Shown: positions 7,444 to 14,822 of the stretch, piece by piece | Layout: every line of letters begins with the position of its first letter | Numbering within the stretch: the first letter of the stretch is position 1 | Assembly (NCBI RefSeq): GCF_003432035.1 | Contig: NZ_QOHO01000014.1 | Location: forward strand, 1 to 51,905 | Direction: 5' to 3' | Length of the DNA: 51,905 nucleotides | Origin: Lacrimispora amygdalina | GTDB lineage: Bacteria > Bacillota > Clostridia > Lachnospirales > Lachnospiraceae | Notes under the pieces: generated by a model | The model's input: the letters and a program-made list of their open reading frames with translations, nothing else | Told to the model about the DNA's origin: nothing | Databases searched by the model: none | Program-made: the position numbers and the translations under genes

Positions 7444-8898
7444 TCACTTTCCTCCTTGTCTTTTCCCAGTCAGTAAATTGGAACCAGGTCTGTTTTTGCA
7501 GATATCTTCCATGTTTTTTCCTGTTTCCCTTGCAAGAATTTCCATTGTCTTCGGGATACAGAACCCTGACTGGCACCGTCCCATTCCTGCACGAACCCTG
7601 CGTTTAATTCCATCCACGGAAACTGCCCCTAAGGTTCTGTTCACCGCATCTGCAATCTCTCCTTCGCTGACGCCCTCACAACGACAGATGATATTTCCGT
7701 ATCTCGGATCCTTTTTAATCAGTTCTCCACGCTCTTCCAGGGAAAGCTTCTGGGGATTGATAATGCCTTTTCTTGTTTCAATGAAGTTTTCCTTCTTCTG
7801 TGCATTGGCTTTCCCGGCTATCTGTTCTGCTAAATAAACACCTACTGCGGGAGCGCTTGAAAGTCCCGGAGACTCCATCCCTGCCGCATCAAAGAAACCG
7901 TCTGCATCGGGCACCTCTCCAACAACAAAGTCGTCTCCTTCCTCATGGGCACGAAGACCTGAAAAAGAGGTGATAACCTGACGGAACGGAATGTTATTCA
8001 CGCCCCAGGCCGCTTTTTCCATAATATCGGAAAGTTCCTGCGCAGTTGTAGATGTCTCTTCCTTGTCGGTTACATTCACTGCAGTCGGTCCTGTCAGAAG
8101 ATTGCCGTGAACCGTAGGCGTTACCAAGACACCTTTTCCCATCTTTCCGGGAAGCTGGAATATGGTATGGCTCACCAGATTCCCTGCTTCTTTATCCAGC
8201 AGGCAGTAATCTCCCTTTCTGGGTATTATGTGAAGCTTTGTCTCACTGACCATGTTGTGTATCTGATCCGAGTAAACGCCTGCTGCATTGACCACATAGG
8301 AAGCGTGAATGATTTTGTCTCCGGATATTAAATCATAACCGGAATCAGTTTTGTTAATTGTCTCAATTTCTGTCTCAAATAAAAAATCCGTTCCATTGTC
8401 ACAGGCATTCTCTGCCAGAGCTATGGTTAAGCCAAAGGGACATACGATTCCACCAGTTGGAGCATATAAAGCCGCTACTACGGTTTCTGACACACTGGGC
8501 TCCATGGCGCGGACTTGGTCCCCGGTCAGTATGGATAAATCAGGAACTCCGTTTTTTAAGCCTTTTTCGTACAGCGCATTGAGAGCCGGTCTGTCATCTT
8601 CAGAAAAGCAGAGAACCAGAGAACCGTTACGGACAAAGGAAAAATCAAGAGTCTCTGAAAGTTCTCCCATCATGCGGTTTCCTTCTGTATTAAATCTCGC
8701 CTTTAATGAGCCTGGCTCTGCATCATATCCTGCATGCACGATGGCACTGTTGGATTTTGATGTACCGGAGCAGACATCTTCCTCCCGCTCAATGACGCAG
8801 ATTTTCAGCTGATAGCGGGACAGCTCCCTGGCAATGGCACAGCCCGTGACTCCGCCGCCGATGATCGCCGCATCGTAATTTAATTCCTTCATAATCAA
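7444..8898 (-). CDS. FAD-dependent glycerol-3-phosphate dehydrogenase-like protein
   Basis: A 484-residue flavoprotein of the DAO/GlpA family. The N terminus carries the FAD-binding motif GGGVTGCAIARELSRY and the GlpA-like GTSKSNSAIVHAGYDAEPGSLKA stretch in two blocks from about residue 45. The C terminus is a BFD-like [2Fe-2S] domain: CRCEGVSEGEI near 410, then RCQSGFC near 450, giving the CxC...C...C ligand set. This is the layout of anaerobic GlpA, which oxidises glycerol 3-phosphate to dihydroxyacetone phosphate. It has its own promoter and a leader terminator matching the one before glpK. GGAGG precedes the start. Confidence 0.85.
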   Translation of the reverse strand: MIMKELNYDAAIIGGGVTGCAIARELSRYQLKICVIEREEDVCSGTSKSNSAIVHAGYDAEPGSLKARFNTEGNRMMGELSETLDFSFVRNGSLVLCFSEDDRPALNALYEKGLKNGVPDLSILTGDQVRAMEPSVSETVVAALYAPTGGIVCPFGLTIALAENACDNGTDFLFETEIETINKTDSGYDLISGDKIIHASYVVNAAGVYSDQIHNMVSETKLHIIPRKGDYCLLDKEAGNLVSHTIFQLPGKMGKGVLVTPTVHGNLLTGPTAVNVTDKEETSTTAQELSDIMEKAAWGVNNIPFRQVITSFSGLRAHEEGDDFVVGEVPDADGFFDAAGMESPGLSSAPAVGVYLAEQIAGKANAQKKENFIETRKGIINPQKLSLEERGELIKKDPRYGNIICRCEGVSEGEIADAVNRTLGAVSVDGIKRRVRAGMGRCQSGFCIPKTMEILARETGKNMEDICKNRPGSNLLTGKRQGGK

Positions 8899-8948
8899 TC
8901 TCCTCCAAATCCGTGATAATTCCCGGTTCGCCGGGACTATAGAAAAAA

Positions 8949-9003
8949 AGAGTAAGGAAAATAAACGGATAGCTCCGTATCATAATCCTTACTCTTTCGT
9001 CTC
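8949..9003 (-). promoter_or_regulatory. GlpP-type leader terminator before the dehydrogenase
   Basis: On the minus strand AGAGTAAGGA (8986-8995) pairs with TCCTTACTCT (8949-8958), with an inner ACGGA/TCCGT stem, and a run of seven T follows. This is an intrinsic terminator inside the 5' leader. The leader sequence GAGACGAAAGAGTAAGG (complement of 8987-9003) matches 13 of 17 bases of the glpK leader and overlaps the stem, as expected of a GlpP antitermination target. Confidence 0.72.
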
Positions 9004-9028
9004 AAAGGTTATTTATTTAGTTGTATTA

Positions 9029-9058
9029 ATGCTAACATAATTTCATTCTGATTGTCAA
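9029..9058 (-). promoter_or_regulatory. Promoter between glpK and the dehydrogenase gene
   Basis: On the minus strand TTGACA (9053-9058), an 18-base spacer and TAGCAT (9029-9034). It drives the leader at 8949-9003 and the three dehydrogenase genes independently of glpK. Confidence 0.65.
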
Positions 9059-9074
9059 GTGATTTGTATTCTTA

Positions 9075-10574
9075 TTAATCCTCATCCTGAGACCAGTACA
9101 GGGCACATTTAACGGCTCGCTTCCAGCCCCTGATTCTCTTTTTGCGGCATTCATCTTCCATCTGCCTGTCGAAGGTTCTGGAGGCCTCCCAGTTCTGCCG
9201 GATCTCTTCCCTGTCCTTCCAGTACCCCACAGCCAGACCTGCCAGATATGCAGCGCCAAGCGCAGTTGTTTCGATGCAGGCCGGTCTGACAATCCGGGTG
9301 TCCAGTACATCTGCCTGGAACTGCATGAGAAAATTATTGGCACAGGCTCCGCCATCTACCCTCAGTTCTTTTAAATGAATCTGGGAATCCTGCTCCATGG
9401 CTTCAATAAGGTCATAAACCTGATAGGCCATGGATTCCAGCGTGGCCCGGATAAACTGCTCCTTGCTGGTTCCTCTGGTAACTCCCACTATGGTACCTCT
9501 GGCATACTGGTCCCAATAGGGAGCTCCTAGGCCTGCAAATGCCGGAACCACATAGACACCGCCCGTATCTTCCACTGCCTGTGCATATTCTTCTGTCTGG
9601 GACGCGGACCTCACCATACGCATGGCATCCCGCAGCCATTGTATGGCTGCACCTGCCACAAATACGCTTCCTTCCAGAGCGTACTGAATCCGGTCCTGAT
9701 CACTGGCTGCAATGGTGGTCAGCAGCCCGTGTTCCGATTTTACCGCTTTTTCACCGGTATTCATAAGGAGAAAGCAGCCGGTTCCGTATGTATTTTTAAC
9801 TTCTCCGGCTTCAAAGCAGCACTGTCCGAATAAAGCTGCCTGCTGGTCTCCTGCCGCTCCGGCAATGGGGATCTTCCCGCCCATCACATCTGAGGAGGTA
9901 TAGCCGTATACGCAGCTGGACGGCTTTACATCCGGAAGCATGGATTTTGGTATATTAAAATAGTTAAGAATGTCTTCGTCCCAGCATTTTTTATGAATAT
10001 CAAACAACATTGTTCTGGAAGCATTGGTATAATCCGTTACGTGAATACAGCCCTTGGTCAGATTCCAGATCAGCCAGCTGTCTACAGTTCCGAATAGCAG
10101 TTCTCCCCGCTCTGCCTTTTCTCTGGCTCCCTCTGCATGATCCAGAATCCATTCAATTTTGCTTCCGGAAAAGTAAGCATCCGGAATCAGACCCGTCCGC
10201 TCCCTGATCAGTCCATAAAGACCATCTTCTTTCAGGCGTTCAATGCGGTCAGCGGTTCTTCTGCACTGCCATACGATGGCGTTGTAAACAGGCTCCCCCG
10301 TCTCCTTATCCCATACAACAGTGGTTTCTCTCTGGTTTGTAATTCCAATTGCTGCAATGTCACTGTAATGCGCCCCAATTTTCCCCATGGCCTCCATGGT
10401 AACGGAAAGCTGTGATGACCATATCTCCATAGGATCGTGCTCCACCCAGCCTGGTTTTGGAAAAATCTGCCTGAATTCTTTTTGTGCTTCGCTGCAGATG
10501 CCCCCTTTCTCATCAAACAGTATGCAACGGGAACTGGTGGTTCCCTGATCCATAGCAATCACATATTTTCCCAT
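9075..10574 (-). CDS. glpK: Glycerol kinase
   Basis: A 499-residue FGGY-family kinase that phosphorylates glycerol to sn-glycerol 3-phosphate in the cytoplasm. Signatures include [18 protein letters not shown] at the N terminus, [34 protein letters not shown], the ATPase motif [12 protein letters not shown], and [19 protein letters not shown] near residue 405. Full length. I place the start at 10574 because AAGGGGAAGG lies just before it; an in-frame ATG six codons earlier has no ribosome site. It is first in the glycerol cluster, behind its own promoter and a GlpP-type leader. No glycerol facilitator gene lies nearby. Confidence 0.96.
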   Translation of the reverse strand: MGKYVIAMDQGTTSSRCILFDEKGGICSEAQKEFRQIFPKPGWVEHDPMEIWSSQLSVTMEAMGKIGAHYSDIAAIGITNQRETTVVWDKETGEPVYNAIVWQCRRTADRIERLKEDGLYGLIRERTGLIPDAYFSGSKIEWILDHAEGAREKAERGELLFGTVDSWLIWNLTKGCIHVTDYTNASRTMLFDIHKKCWDEDILNYFNIPKSMLPDVKPSSCVYGYTSSDVMGGKIPIAGAAGDQQAALFGQCCFEAGEVKNTYGTGCFLLMNTGEKAVKSEHGLLTTIAASDQDRIQYALEGSVFVAGAAIQWLRDAMRMVRSASQTEEYAQAVEDTGGVYVVPAFAGLGAPYWDQYARGTIVGVTRGTSKEQFIRATLESMAYQVYDLIEAMEQDSQIHLKELRVDGGACANNFLMQFQADVLDTRIVRPACIETTALGAAYLAGLAVGYWKDREEIRQNWEASRTFDRQMEDECRKKRIRGWKRAVKCALYWSQDED

Positions 10575-10632
10575 GATTCCTTCCCCTTCCATCTTCTTTC
10601 ATTTCGTTAATTTTTTACCAAACAATAAAGAA

Positions 10633-10685
10633 AGAGCCTTGGAAATGTACGGTTCCCCGCAATCATCACCTGGCTCTGTCATCTC
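10633..10685 (-). promoter_or_regulatory. GlpP-type leader terminator before glpK
   Basis: On the minus strand AGAGCC pairs with GGCTCT (10633-10677), extended by GG/CC across a mismatch, and is followed by TTCTTTATTG. The leader segment GAGATGACAGAGCCAGG (complement of 10669-10685) resembles the element before the dehydrogenase gene at 13 of 17 positions. Probably a second GlpP-controlled terminator. Confidence 0.65.
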
Positions 10686-10713
10686 TTAGGCTTTTTATAA
10701 ATAACACAATTTT

Positions 10714-10742
10714 ATACTACCACGCGGACAAAAATATGTCAA
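10714..10742 (-). promoter_or_regulatory. glpK promoter
   Basis: On the minus strand TTGACA (10737-10742), 17 bases and TAGTAT (10714-10719). It lies immediately after the ATPase gene stop and about 30 bases before the leader hairpin. Confidence 0.78.
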
Positions 10743-10759
10743 GTTCTACAAAAAAAACC

Positions 10760-13366
10760 TTAGTGCAGGCTTTCCCGTATTGTTTTTATCGCCTGAATCA
10801 CCAGTGTGGGAAGGATTGCAAATATAAAAATGCTTATAAACTGCCTTCCTGTCAGATCCGCCACAAAAAAAAGATCATGCAGTGCGGGGATAAAAAGAAC
10901 CGCTGCCAGAAGAACTGCTCCCGCCTCAAATGCCATAATACTCCATAAATTACTCATAAATCCTATTTTTAAAATGGAGTGACTGCTGCGGCAGTTAAAA
11001 CCGTGAAACAGTCTGGCAAGTGTCAGCGTGGAAAATGCCATGGTACTGGCTGCAGCCTCACTTCCGGTTATCAGTCCGGTGCTGTAGGAGGCCATGGTGC
11101 AGACCGCAATCAGTGCCCCCTGAAACAGGATCACAAGGATAAACCTTTTTGTTAATATTCCTTCCTTGGGATTTCTTGGCTTCTGGGACAGCAGATCTGC
11201 TTCCGCCTGCTCCATTCCGATTGCAATGGCAGGAAGGGAGTCTGTCAAAAGATTGATAAACAACAGATGCACCGGTGCAAATGGCATGGGGAGTGCCATA
11301 AGGGAGGTATAAAGCACGCATAAAATTCCAGCCATATTTCCTGAGAGCAGGAACTTGATGGCATTTCGGATATTCCGGTATACATTACGTCCGTTTGCAA
11401 CCGCTTTGATAATTGTGGCAAAATTATCATCAGTCAGGATCATGGAGGAGGCTTCCTTTGAAACCTCAGTTCCCATCTGTCCCATAGCAACACCTATGTC
11501 CGCCTGCTTTAACGCAGGAGCATCATTGACACCGTCCCCTGTCATGGCTACAATATGGCCCTTTTTCTGCCATGCACGGACAATTCTTATTTTATGTTCC
11601 GGTGAGACGCGGGCATAAACACTGATGGACTCCAGCCTGTGTCCCAGCTCATCTTCCGACATATCATCAAGCTCCGGACCGCTGACTGCCAGGTCATCTT
11701 CCTCCAAAATACCAATCCGTTCCGCTATGGCTGCTGCCGTAATTTTATGATCTCCCGTAATCATGACCGGGGAGATTCCCGCCCTTCGGGCATTGGTGAC
11801 AGCATTTCTGGATTCGGGACGGGGAGGATCCATCATGGATACCATGCCAAGAAATGTATATCCGATTTCTGAATTTTCCGAAAGTTTCTCCTGGTTATCT
11901 ATTTCCCTGCAGACAAACGTGAGTACCCGCAGTCCCTGGGCGGAAAACATCATGTTCTGTTCCATAAGCATCTGTTTATCACCGTCTTTTATCGGGCGGA
12001 TTCCTTCGGAAGACCAGATATGGGTTATCCTGGGAAGCAGTATATCTACTGCACCTTTTGTAAAGAGAATATTCTTGCCTTCTAAATAGTGAAGGGTACT
12101 CATGAGCTTTCTTCTGGAGTCAAAGGGAACTTCTCCTAATCTGGGGTGGCAGGATCTGACAGCTTCATCATCTACCCCTGCACGCTCCGCCATCTGGAGC
12201 AGTGCGGTCTCTGTAGGTTCACCTGTAAGAGCACCATTAACGTGACTGGAGTCATTGTTTAAAACAGCATCGTATAGTAAATATTTATGTACGGGAATCT
12301 CAGGCTTCAGCATTTCCGGAAGATAAAGTCTGTTATTAACAAAAACCTGCTGCACTGTCATTCGGTTCTGTGTGAGGGTTCCTGTTTTATCAGAACAGAT
12401 GACGGATACACACCCCAGACTTTCTACCGCTTTTAAATCCTTGATAATGGCATTTTCTCCTGCCATCTTCTGGGTTCCCATCGCCTGTACGATGGTAACA
12501 ATGGAACTGAGCGCCTCAGGTATGGCAGCAACAGCCAGTGCAACCGCGAACATAAGAGAATCCAGAATTGGCATTTTTCTGTATATATTTAATCCAAAAA
12601 CAATGGCACAGATAAATAAAATAGCCGCTGCCAGTCTGCTTCCAAACTGGTCCAGGCTCACCTGGAGAGGAGTCTTTTTCTCTCCTGTATCATTCATTAA
12701 TGAGGCGATTCTGCCGATTTCCGTATTCATGCCCGTTCCGGTGACGACTGCCATGGCCCTGCCCGCTGCAACCTGGGAGCCGGAGAAAACCATATTGGAC
12801 TGTTCTGCCAGGGGAACCTTTTCCATGCGCAGTCTACCCGTATGTTTTTCTACATTGACTGATTCTCCGGTCAGGGAACTTTCATTGACCAGCAGAGAAT
12901 AATTTTCCAGTATACGGCCGTCTGCAGCCACCAAATCTCCAGCCTCTAATAAAAGAATATCCCCAGGCACGATTTCTTCCGACAGGACTTCTTTATTTTT
13001 TCCATCCCTTCTCACCCATGCGACAGGTGCAGATAATGACATCAGACTGTCTAAAGATTTTTCTGCTTTCTGGTGCTGTACAGTTCCAAGAATTGCATTA
13101 AGCAATAAGACTGCAAAGATTACTCCGGTGCTCTCCACGTCACCAGATACCATGGAGATTACCGCTGCTATAATCAGAATGATGACTAATAAGTCTTTAA
13201 ACTGATCCAGAAATACTTGAAAGGCACTTTTTCGTTTTGCTTTTTTCAGCAGATTGGGACCATGTATCTGCCTGCGCCTGAGAATTTCTTCGGAATTCAG
13301 TCCATTCCTGTCAGCATGAAGCTGTTTAAGGACTTCATCCTCTGATAAACGAAACCATTCTTCCAT
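10760..13366 (-). CDS. P-type cation ATPase, calcium-transporting type
   Basis: An 868-residue P2-type ATPase of the plasma membrane. In order: N-terminal cation ATPase domain (about 1-75), M1-M2, actuator domain with SLTGESVNVEK near 165, M3-M4 with the ion-binding AAIPEALSSIV near 285, phosphorylation motif DKTGTLTQN near 325, nucleotide-binding domain with FTKGAVDILLPR, the hinge TGDGVNDAPALKQADIGVAMG near 615, and six C-terminal membrane segments. Length and motifs fit bacterial Ca2+ exporters of the PMCA/SERCA-like group; Mn2+ or another divalent ion is possible. AAGGAG lies eight bases before the ATG. It seems to be a single-gene unit between luxS and the glycerol operon. Confidence 0.88.
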   Translation of the reverse strand: MEEWFRLSEDEVLKQLHADRNGLNSEEILRRRQIHGPNLLKKAKRKSAFQVFLDQFKDLLVIILIIAAVISMVSGDVESTGVIFAVLLLNAILGTVQHQKAEKSLDSLMSLSAPVAWVRRDGKNKEVLSEEIVPGDILLLEAGDLVAADGRILENYSLLVNESSLTGESVNVEKHTGRLRMEKVPLAEQSNMVFSGSQVAAGRAMAVVTGTGMNTEIGRIASLMNDTGEKKTPLQVSLDQFGSRLAAAILFICAIVFGLNIYRKMPILDSLMFAVALAVAAIPEALSSIVTIVQAMGTQKMAGENAIIKDLKAVESLGCVSVICSDKTGTLTQNRMTVQQVFVNNRLYLPEMLKPEIPVHKYLLYDAVLNNDSSHVNGALTGEPTETALLQMAERAGVDDEAVRSCHPRLGEVPFDSRRKLMSTLHYLEGKNILFTKGAVDILLPRITHIWSSEGIRPIKDGDKQMLMEQNMMFSAQGLRVLTFVCREIDNQEKLSENSEIGYTFLGMVSMMDPPRPESRNAVTNARRAGISPVMITGDHKITAAAIAERIGILEEDDLAVSGPELDDMSEDELGHRLESISVYARVSPEHKIRIVRAWQKKGHIVAMTGDGVNDAPALKQADIGVAMGQMGTEVSKEASSMILTDDNFATIIKAVANGRNVYRNIRNAIKFLLSGNMAGILCVLYTSLMALPMPFAPVHLLFINLLTDSLPAIAIGMEQAEADLLSQKPRNPKEGILTKRFILVILFQGALIAVCTMASYSTGLITGSEAAASTMAFSTLTLARLFHGFNCRSSHSILKIGFMSNLWSIMAFEAGAVLLAAVLFIPALHDLFFVADLTGRQFISIFIFAILPTLVIQAIKTIRESLH

Positions 13367-13518
13367 TAATGACGCTCCTTCCCATTTCTCCTACTATGGT
13401 ATGAAACAGGAAGGGAGTTTCATGAATGATTTTCCCGGCTTCAGCAGGCTGCTGTTTTCTATTCCTGCTCTGCAAAAGACGGATAGGTCATATATCTGAA
13501 TCATACAGACCCATAAAA

Positions 13519-13553
13519 CAGCTCCATGCAATTGTTTCTATTGCATGGAGCTG
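13519..13553. terminator. Strong hairpin upstream of luxS
   Basis: CAGCTCCATGCAAT and ATTGCATGGAGCTG form a perfect 14-bp stem over a seven-base loop. It is followed by CTTTTTTT on the plus strand and TTTTATG on the minus strand. No convincing gene on the plus strand runs into it, so it may end a small RNA or leader, or shield luxS. The rest of 13367-13631 shows no gene. Confidence 0.7.
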
Positions 13554-13569
13554 CTTTTTTTATTATAAT
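13541..13569 (+). promoter_or_regulatory. Candidate luxS promoter overlapping the hairpin
   Basis: TTGCAT (13541-13546), 17 bases and a consensus TATAAT (13564-13569). The -35 lies inside the 3' arm of the hairpin at 13519-13553 and the T-run forms the spacer. This is the best promoter match before luxS. Confidence 0.5.
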
Positions 13570-13631
13570 CTGACTGAAGACAGACAATTTATGGACCGGC
13601 TTAACAGCCTTTCAGAAAGGACCTGATTATT

Positions 13632-14114
13632 ATGGAAAAAATAACAAGCTTTACCATCAATCATTTAAAGCTTCTTCCAGGTATCTACGTCTCCCGCAAA
13701 GATAAAGCAAATGATACCGCAATTACTACTTTTGATATCCGTATGACAAGACCGAATTTTGAACCGGTTATGAATACGGCAGAGATACACACCATCGAGC
13801 ATTTAGGGGCTACGTTCTTAAGAAATCATGAATCCTTTGCTTCCAAAGTCTTATACTTTGGACCAATGGGCTGCCGCACAGGTTTCTATCTTCTCTTAGC
13901 CGGCGATTACAAATCCAGGGATATCGTGCCGCTCATTACTGAGATGTATGAATTCATACGTGACTTTGAGGGTGAAATCCCCGGCGCCGCTGCCAGAGAC
14001 TGCGGAAACTATCTGGATATGAACCCTGGCATGGCGAAATATCTTGCAAGGAAGTTTTTAGATACTGTTCTTTACGGAATCGATGACGAGCACCTCATTT
14101 ACCCGGCAGATTAG
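13632..14114 (+). CDS. luxS: S-ribosylhomocysteine lyase LuxS
   Basis: A 160-residue iron-dependent lyase. It splits S-ribosylhomocysteine into homocysteine and DPD, the precursor of autoinducer 2, within the activated methyl cycle. The metal-binding HTIEH lies near residue 56, the catalytic-cysteine motif GPMGCRTGFYL near 80, and the third metal histidine is expected further on, where this protein has a cysteine-containing ARDCGNY; family members usually have GHC-type or related sequence here. AAAGGA lies ten bases before the ATG. It appears monocistronic. Its TAG overlaps the stop codon of a gene remnant on the other strand. Confidence 0.94.
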   Translation: MEKITSFTINHLKLLPGIYVSRKDKANDTAITTFDIRMTRPNFEPVMNTAEIHTIEHLGATFLRNHESFASKVLYFGPMGCRTGFYLLLAGDYKSRDIVPLITEMYEFIRDFEGEIPGAAARDCGNYLDMNPGMAKYLARKFLDTVLYGIDDEHLIYPAD

Positions 14115-14278
14115 CGGCTGTTTCCAGGCCCCATATTGCCCCTGCCTCCTTTGCGGCCCCCGTTTGAAATCACAACAGAGTCAAGCGTCAGTTCGGTCTG
14201 TTCTGAACCGGCCGTGAGGGTGCAGGTGCTGCCGGTCTGCAGTCTGGAACTGCTTATGACAACCGAAGAACAGATCTT
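14111..14278 (-). pseudogene. 3' remnant of a surface carbohydrate-binding-type gene
   Basis: An open frame of 55 codons on the minus strand with no start codon or ribosome site, ended upstream by a TGA (14279-14281). It reads as a protein C terminus: VVISSSRLQTGSTCTLTAG, then TELTLDSVVISNGG, then a Gly/Arg/Asn-rich tail. This pattern (TLTAG, V-x-L-x-S-V-V-x-x-NGG, glycine-rich end) recalls the tails of Clostridia carbohydrate-binding or CotH-associated surface proteins. The family call is tentative; that it is a broken 3' end is more secure. Confidence 0.5.
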
Positions 14279-14318
14279 TCACAGCTTGCAGGTATGCAAA
14301 AAATCTTATTGATAAAAC

Positions 14319-14347
14319 TTGACCATTTAGGTGCAGTATGTTAATCT
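14319..14347 (+). promoter_or_regulatory. Rrf2 gene promoter with candidate operator
   Basis: TTGACC (14319-14324), 17 bases and TAATCT (14342-14347). ACCATTTAGGT (14322-14332) overlaps the -35 and spacer; it differs at one base from the complement of the palindrome core before cooS (14787-14799). This suggests that the Rrf2 protein binds both sites. Confidence 0.6.
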
Positions 14348-14366
14348 TATAACGTGGAGGTGCTAT

Positions 14367-14768
14367 ATGCTCATTACCAGAGAATGCGATTATGCCATAA
14401 GGATCATAAGAGCCTTATCATCGGGTGATATCATGAACGTTCCTACGATCTGTGAAAAAGAATCCCTCACTTCCGCCATTACTTATAAGATGGCACGAAA
14501 GCTGGAGAAGGCGGGATTAATTAAAAGCTATCGTGGAAGCGCTGGAGGCTATGCCTTAAACTGTGATCTGGAACGCACAACTTTATATGATATTCTCACT
14601 GTCATAGATTCTAAAATGCTGCTGATTGAATGCATGCAGTCCGGCTATGACTGTTCCGTGAACCAGCCCAAGCAGCCATGCCTGGCTCACAGAGAATTCT
14701 TAAGAATTCAGATGAATCTCAATAAAGAACTGAAAGAGTGTTCTTTGGCGAAGCTGCTGCACGGATAA
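14367..14768 (+). CDS. Rrf2-family transcriptional regulator
   Basis: A 133-residue winged-helix regulator of the Rrf2 family. The DNA-binding N terminus reads MLITRECDYAIRIIRALSSG, with the recognition region SAITYKMARKLEKAGLIKSYRGSAGGY given here in two blocks: SAITYKMARKLEKAGLI and SYRGSAGGY. Three cysteines near residues 91, 98 and 107 (IECMQS, YDCSV, QPCLAH) match the iron-sulfur ligands of IscR/NsrR-type members, so it may sense redox, NO, CO or cluster status. I start at 14367, where GGAGG sits seven bases upstream; an in-frame ATG 12 codons earlier lies within the promoter. It directly precedes cooS and probably controls it. Confidence 0.88.
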   Translation: MLITRECDYAIRIIRALSSGDIMNVPTICEKESLTSAITYKMARKLEKAGLIKSYRGSAGGYALNCDLERTTLYDILTVIDSKMLLIECMQSGYDCSVNQPKQPCLAHREFLRIQMNLNKELKECSLAKLLHG

Positions 14769-14786
14769 TTTTTTTATTTTAATCTT

Positions 14787-14799
14787 TACCAAAATGGTA
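14787..14799 (+). promoter_or_regulatory. Candidate Rrf2 operator before cooS
   Basis: TACCAAAATGGTA is a perfect 5-3-5 palindrome. It overlaps the likely -10 (TATAGAAT) of cooS, 24 bases before the start codon. Its complement shares 10 of 11 core bases with a site in the regulator's own promoter. Confidence 0.55.
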
Positions 14800-14822
14800 T
14801 AGAATCAAAAGGAGGAAAAACA

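Noticed and set aside
13426-13626. 66-codon plus-strand frame upstream of luxS
   Set aside because: It runs through a perfect terminator hairpin and the luxS promoter, and has no ribosome site.
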